From the NCBI RefSeq assembly GCF_964340395.1, contig NC_135550.1:32736176-32800175 (forward strand): DNA of 64,000 nt, given 5' to 3'. Positions 58,801 to 64,000 of the stretch are shown piece after piece. Below the pieces are notes generated by a model. That model made no database searches. It was given only the letters and a program-made list of their open reading frames with translations, and was not told where the DNA came from. Position numbers and translations under genes: made by a program. The stretch is from Glandiceps talaboti (Eukaryota > Hemichordata > Enteropneusta > Spengelidae). Position 1 is the first letter of the stretch. Each line of letters begins with the position of its first letter.

Positions 58801-61800
58801 TGTGTCTGACCTGATGGTGAAATGGGACTGCCAGAACTGATGCTGCCACGGTTATCAAAATCAATGTTGGTATCAATTTCAATGTCATTTAAGGGTAAGG
58901 GTGGGGGTATTTCACCAAGGTAGGTTGTTTCTGGTGGTGGTGGTGGTGGTGGTGGTAAATCAGCGATTACTGGAGGAAAGTCATCAGGTAATGGGGGTGG
59001 TGATGGTGACTCTAGACTATGATTGCCATTCTCCTGGGGAGAGTATTGAAGTGGTCTATCAATTGTGGCTATTTCACTGCTAGGCATTGTTCTGTAATGT
59101 ATTGCCATGGGAACAGATTCTACAAACTCTCCTCTAGGAGAAGGCAATGAGGAATGAGCAGAAGATATAGAAGAGGACCTGGAGGGAGGCTTTGAGGTCA
59201 CTGGTGTATTCTTGCCGGAAGAACCACTTCCAAGACTGGGGTGGACTGAGTCATACTCTGTCAATTGCTTAGCAGGAGGCAAAGCTGGAAGGTAAAATAA
59301 TAACAAAAAAAATATACAACAATGCACAACAAGGAATTACTAAGCACTGCACACCACAACAACCCAAACAAACTACAATAAAACCTCATTAACTTTTTAT
59401 AACTCATGTCAGAAAATTTGAAATTTTGAAAATTTTTGATTACATATTAGGTGAGAAATTTGAGAAGTATATAGACTGTCTAATGAGGTTTCATTAATAC
59501 AGCTACAAATATTTTCAAACAAAAGAAATGCACCAAACATGCAGGGTAGGGAGTATATACTGCATACTATTAAATCTAAATAACTAATGCATGGTGGTAC
59601 ACACAAAAATTGATCCAACAAAGATGATAAGAAAAGACATCCTGATTATGACAAATTCAAATCAAGGCGTCATAAACTCACAGGCGTGGAAATTAATTTT
59701 AGATATCCAGTCTGTCATTTCTTCAGTTGTTTTACAACCAAACAAGTACTCCGACCCATCACTACCCCTGTAAAATAAATATTTGATACATTTATGACCT
59801 GTTTACATCTATTCCTGTACTTAGTCAATATTCTACTATAATATGGAATTCTACAATGACTACAAGACAAGCTGGAAGCAAAATGATTGCAAACTCTTAT
59901 TTTCTAAACTATAGGTTCATTCATAGTTTATTCACTAATGTATATATAAAAAACACATCAGAAATCCTGTTGGCACTTACGCTAAAAATAAATGGCAGTT
60001 AAATACAACATCCAACAAACAGTTACAGTCAAATACAAACACTCACAAATAAACACATAAAGGTGAGAATAAATTGATATCAATAATTCTGAAGTATGGT
60101 AGTTATTATTAATTAACATCATCTATATTTTACTTGTATCAATTCATCTGATATCAATATTGTATGATTACAAATTTAACAATATTATTAATATTTTGTA
60201 AGTATCAATTCATTTGATATTGATAATGCAGTCAGTATGTGTGATAACATAACTTGGTTACTTACTTGAGTCTAAAGTCAGTGTGTACTAACATAACTTG
60301 GTTACTTACTTGAGTCTAAAGACATTGTGTACTAACATAACTTGGTTACTTACTTGAGTCTAAAGACATTGTGTACTAACATAACTTGGTTACTTACTTG
60401 AGTCTAAAGACATTGTGTACTAACATAACTTGGTTACTTACTTGAGTCTAAAGACATTGTGTACTAACATAACTTGGTTACTTACTTGAGTCTAAAGTCA
60501 GTGTGTACTAACATAACTTGGTTACTTACTTGAGTCTAAAGTCAGTGTGTACTAACATAACTTGGTTACTTACTTGAGTCTAAAGTCAGTGTGTACTAAC
60601 ATAACTTGGTTACTTACTTGAGTCTAAAGTCAGTGTGTACTAACATAACCTGGTTACTTACTTGAGTCTAAAGTCAGTGTGTACTAACATAACCTGGTTA
60701 CTTACTTGAGTCTAAAGACGTTCTTTCTCTTTGTATAGTCGGAGGCAACTGAACAGTTGGCTTGTTGTAGGTTAACAGGAGATGTGGCTGCATTGCTCTG
60801 AAATCACACAAAAATAAAATCTTCAAGTTTCCCTCCAGTTTTTTAAAATCCCAAAGAGACTGTCAAAGGACTATCAGTTACAACACAAAAAACACCTGTT
60901 TGATGAAGTGACCAATTGCAAAAACATCCTCTGATGTTTCAAGCAGTATAGTAGTGTAGAGTAGGGTAGTGTAGTGTAGTGTAGTGTAGTGTAGACCATT
61001 CTGAGATGTGCTTGGTGGTGTGTGAAATTACAACATTCTTGAGATGTACTGGGTGGTGTAGATTGACAAACAAATAATAAAACAAGCACAAAGACATGAA
61101 TAAATCTCTGGGTTGTGCTGAGTGGTGTTACTACATACCAAAGTGAAATCCTTTTTATCTTTGAAGAAACACAAGAGTTGGCCACATAATGCTGTGTAGA
61201 AGGATTTCCAGGACCTGTGTGTAGACTAGTACCAAAAAAAGAAGGTAATTCAAACAGTGTCTTTATTAAATATTAGAAGTAAGTTCAGAATGAAATGTAG
61301 TCCAGACTTCACAGTTTTCCATAATTCTTTTCATTTTATATACAAGGCTACTTATTCAGTCTACAAACTGAAGCAACAAACAGAAAATGAATTTAGTTTT
61401 ATAACAAAACAAAATTACTGCAACCCACATTCTAATTTCTACACTATTAAGTTTCTAATTACAGTAAGTAAAGGAAACACAAAAACAACAAAATAAGTGC
61501 AATTCACAAGTTTTGAGGAAATCCATTTCAAAACTGATTGTTTTTCTTACCCGTTTACCACCAACCATAAGGTCTTGTTTTCTATCCAAGAAACCCTCCT
61601 TATCCAACGGTGGGGGTTCTCCAGACTACAAAAATAACAAGATCAGACAGTCAGTACATTGACAAAAGACTCTTGGAGCACATTGTGGTAATGTACAGTA
61701 CCTTCTCTCAGTCCTCACTGCAGTTTGTGTTACAGTAATCCAGTGACATCCAATGTAACTACAATGACTTGAAATCTTGATCTGTTAAGAATCTACAACC

Positions 61801-63638
61801 TGATGATGATCCCAAGAACCCCAAAGTAAGAATGAAACAGACAAATGGACATGAACGATTTATTCAAAGGGTGATTTTGTGCTCTACAATACTTGAAGTG
61901 CACCAGTATGGGTAGACGAGTAGAGAATATCAACAAAGAGAAGTCACATAATATACATGAAGAATCAGATCATTGCATAAGAGTGATTTTGCCAGCTAAG
62001 TTTAGCAGCATTTCTTTGAGGCATGGTTCTTCATATGGCTGGCTTTATGATAACTCAGCATGGCTGGCTATTGGCTCTTTATTATTCTCCTCACTCTGCT
62101 TTGCTGGTTTCATCCTACCTTTGCACAGCTTTTTAACCCTACGATGATGATATCATATTTGCTGCTGTCTACAACTCACCAGCTTGAATTTTTGTGGCTT
62201 GAAAGCTTTTTTGCTACCACCACCACTACCGGCAGCAACAACAGCAACGTTGCTACTGCTGCTGCGGGACTTGGTGTTGTCTTCCTTTTTATAAGCCTTA
62301 ACCTCAAACTTCAATTTCTTCTGTAGAGAGAGATGTGCCAACATATGCAGAATACAGAGAAAAGACACAAGACAAAGAGAGACAGAGTGAAGCCCAGATG
62401 AGTAAAACTCACTGGTTCCAAAACACAGAAAAATAAAGACACAAATAACTCAAAAGGTGAGCATGCAAGCACAATAAGCATGGTGACATACAGTGATTAG
62501 TATGATAAGGCTAGATTGAAGGGTAGAATGCTAAATGTTAATGAGATGAAAGTGATGGTGACTATGATATCAATTCTACACAAGTCAGTTTCTACTCTAT
62601 GCTTCACACGCTGCAAAATTCATGCAATACTTACTGTACATGCTGTTCGGGCTAGATTGCCTAGTCATGCTCACACTCAGAACTAAATTTTTAGAAAAGA
62701 CTATTCTAACAAAAGGGGGACATGCTAAGAACTGTAACTACTATATAAAACTGATATGGGTTATGGGGGTTCATTTAAATGGAAAGGTGGCATACAATCT
62801 CATGTATTAATTGTAGCTTAGTTCCTAGTACCCATCTTGTTATTGGTCCATTTAGAATTCTAGTTCACGATGTAAACAAGACTTTGCACACCTGCACTGT
62901 ACATAAATGACATACTAGTACTTAACTTACATTGTACATTGGTAATTGTTATGAAAACTCACAAAAGAGGATTCAGTTCAGAAAAAAATTCTAAATGAAC
63001 CAGTGAAAGAATGGAACTGTGGAATAATGCTGTTGACTACATCTAAGTTGCAAATAACATGTCAATAAATGTGTATAAATGGAAATTCTGAGTGTGTATA
63101 TGATGTTTTCTGGTATAAGGGTTTAGTGGATAACTGGGTTTTTTTTAAGGAGAATTTGGTATAAGGGTTTAGTGGATAACTGGGGTTTTTTGAGGAGAAT
63201 CTGGTATAACTAAAAGGGTTCAGTTGGGAACTGAGGTTTTTTTTTAAAGAGAATACTATCTTTGAAGACAAACTCTTAAAGTTAGTATCCAATGCTAAAG
63301 CATGGCATGTTAATCCAATATCTATCCATCTCTACCTGTTCTTCCTCCATTTTCCGATCTAATTCAGCCTGTTTTTCTTCCCTTTCCTTAGCTTCCAATT
63401 CTTTTTTCCTCCTTTCTTCTTCAATTTTGGCAGCGATTTTCCTCTGTTCTTCCTCCCTTTGTTTCCTTGCCATTTCCTCAGCAGCTTTCTTCCTTTCCTG
63501 TTCTCTTCTCCTTTCTTCCAGGATCCTTGTCTGTTCTCGTTTCTTGATTTCTTCCAGCCTCTCCTGTTCCTTCTTCTCCTTCTCTTCCTGTATTCTTTGA
63601 AGTTCATGGTCTCTCTGTTTCTGGAAATCTTCTTCAAG
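55848..63638 (-). CDS. Beta-spectrin-like protein, C-terminal part with PH domain (probably beta-heavy type)
   Basis: Nine exons on the minus strand: 63336-63638, 62180-62320, 61551-61625, 61139-61225, 60706-60797, 59682-59767, 58565-59284, 56732-56838 and 55848-56192 (stop TGA 55848-55850). They give 651 residues in frame; upstream exons lie right of the window. Residues 1-101 are almost all Glu/Lys/Arg/Gln. Residues 102-148 are basic and Ser/Gly-rich. The PH domain covers about 155-262: GFLDRKQDLM, STHRSWKSFYTALCGQLLCF, DYTKRKNVFRLK, GSDGSEYLFGCKTTEEMTDW and INFHASLPP. This is the spectrin class of PH domain, which binds phosphoinositides. The region 263-537 is Ser/Pro-rich with eight prolines at 372-379. 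The basic C-terminus (KKKKKKGVFGLKFHKKK) recalls the SLFGKKK end of other beta-spectrins. Known for the family: actin-linked membrane skeleton at cell cortex. Beta-heavy is my preferred subtype from the PH sequence, not proven. Confidence 0.85.
57291..57788. repeat. 26-bp minisatellite, about 19 copies
   Basis: The unit contains GTGTAATATAACCATTGGTC followed by ACTGAC. Nearly all copies are identical. It lies in the spectrin intron between the exons ending at 58565 and starting at 56838. Confidence 0.97.
60232..60718 (-). repeat. 42-bp minisatellite containing copies of a 5' splice site
   Basis: The unit on the minus strand includes CTTTAGACTCAAGTAAGTAA. The rightmost copy contains the real end of the spectrin exon 60706-60797 and its donor; ten further copies lie downstream in the intron, each keeping GACTCAA|GTAAGT. 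The first intron copies carry ACATT or TCAGT in place of the exon's ACGTT. Confidence 0.93.
60955..60995. repeat. (TAGTG)n pentamer run
   Basis: About six GTGTA units, one base changed in the first copies, in a spectrin intron. Confidence 0.85.
63111..63250. repeat. Repeat of about 60 bp, 3 degenerate copies
   Basis: Copies share GGTATAAGGGTTTAGTGGAT, AACTGGGTTTTTT and GGAGAAT. It lies in the spectrin intron just downstream of the helix-coding exon. Confidence 0.75.
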
Positions 63639-63704
63639 CTAAAATGGACAATATATGACTCAGAACTAACATATGACATACACTTTGTCAAATATTACTG
63701 ATTT

Positions 63705-63772
63705 TTACCTCCCATAAGGGTACGGGAGGTATTAAACGGGGGATGTCTGTGTGTGTGTCTGTCATATGTCCG

Positions 63773-63837
<65 letters not shown>

Positions 63838-64000
63838 TCATTTTCTTAAAAACAGCTGGCTCAATTATAATGAAATTTAGTACATATGTTTGGGGTAATG
63901 GCAAGACCTGATTAGTTTTTGAGCGAGATCTGTTCATGTTAATTAGGGAAATTTGCATATCAATGAAATCAACTAATTAAGTAATATCTTAAGACTGCAT
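63705..64000. repeat. Dispersed repeat with hairpin start and (TG)n run
   Basis: Starts with ACCTCCC (63707-63713) facing GGGAGGT (63724-63730), then a (TG)n run to about 63836, then TTTTCTTAAAAACAGCTGGC and GGGGTAATGGCAAGACCTGA. The part after the TG run matches the block at about 33750-33900. It is cut by the window edge and lies in the spectrin intron. Confidence 0.75.

Overview
This is AT-rich eukaryotic nuclear DNA from an animal, most likely a bilaterian invertebrate. The genes are split by GT-AG introns, and two introns are of the rare U12 (AT-AC) type. The families present are metazoan: hnRNP L, STUM, a sigma-class glutathione transferase and a beta-spectrin. Spaces between exons are crowded with microsatellites and minisatellites. 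I cannot name the phylum. Nothing points to a bacterial, viral or plasmid origin.

Layout. (1) 193-13596, plus strand: the 3' ten coding exons of an hnRNP L-like RNA-binding protein, running from inside RRM2 through RRM3 and RRM4 to the stop; the 5' exons lie left of the window. (2) 13.6-18.5 kb: 3' UTR, then a gene-free stretch with a short inverted-repeat element. (3) 18628-22821, minus strand: a complete three-exon STUM-like membrane protein with a long disordered N-terminus. (4) 22.8-27.2 kb: gene-free, with degenerate telomere-like DNA and microsatellites. (5) 27288-30218, minus strand: a complete five-exon sigma-class GST. (6) 30.2-50.4 kb: a 20-kb stretch without a recognisable gene, dominated by tandem arrays of 46, 26, 30, 48 and 50 bp, long (TA)n runs and a dispersed repeat that recurs at the right edge. 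(7) 50435-52565, plus strand: a complete three-exon gene for a 126-residue Cys-rich membrane protein that I do not recognise. (8) 55848-63638, minus strand: the 3' nine coding exons of a beta-spectrin-like protein (E/K/R-rich helix, PH domain, proline-rich tail, basic C-terminus), convergent with gene 7; its 5' exons lie right of the window.

Exon boundaries were set by eye from splice motifs, reading-frame continuity and recalled family sequence. Every junction keeps phase, giving 356 (partial), 277, 228, 126 and 651 (partial) residues. The five genes share no obvious pathway; they are ordinary neighbours. The most notable signals are two U12-type intron ends in the hnRNP L gene, a CA repeat in its sense strand that could serve feedback splicing, a minisatellite built from copies of a genuine 5' splice site in the spectrin gene, and the unrecognised Cys-rich protein.
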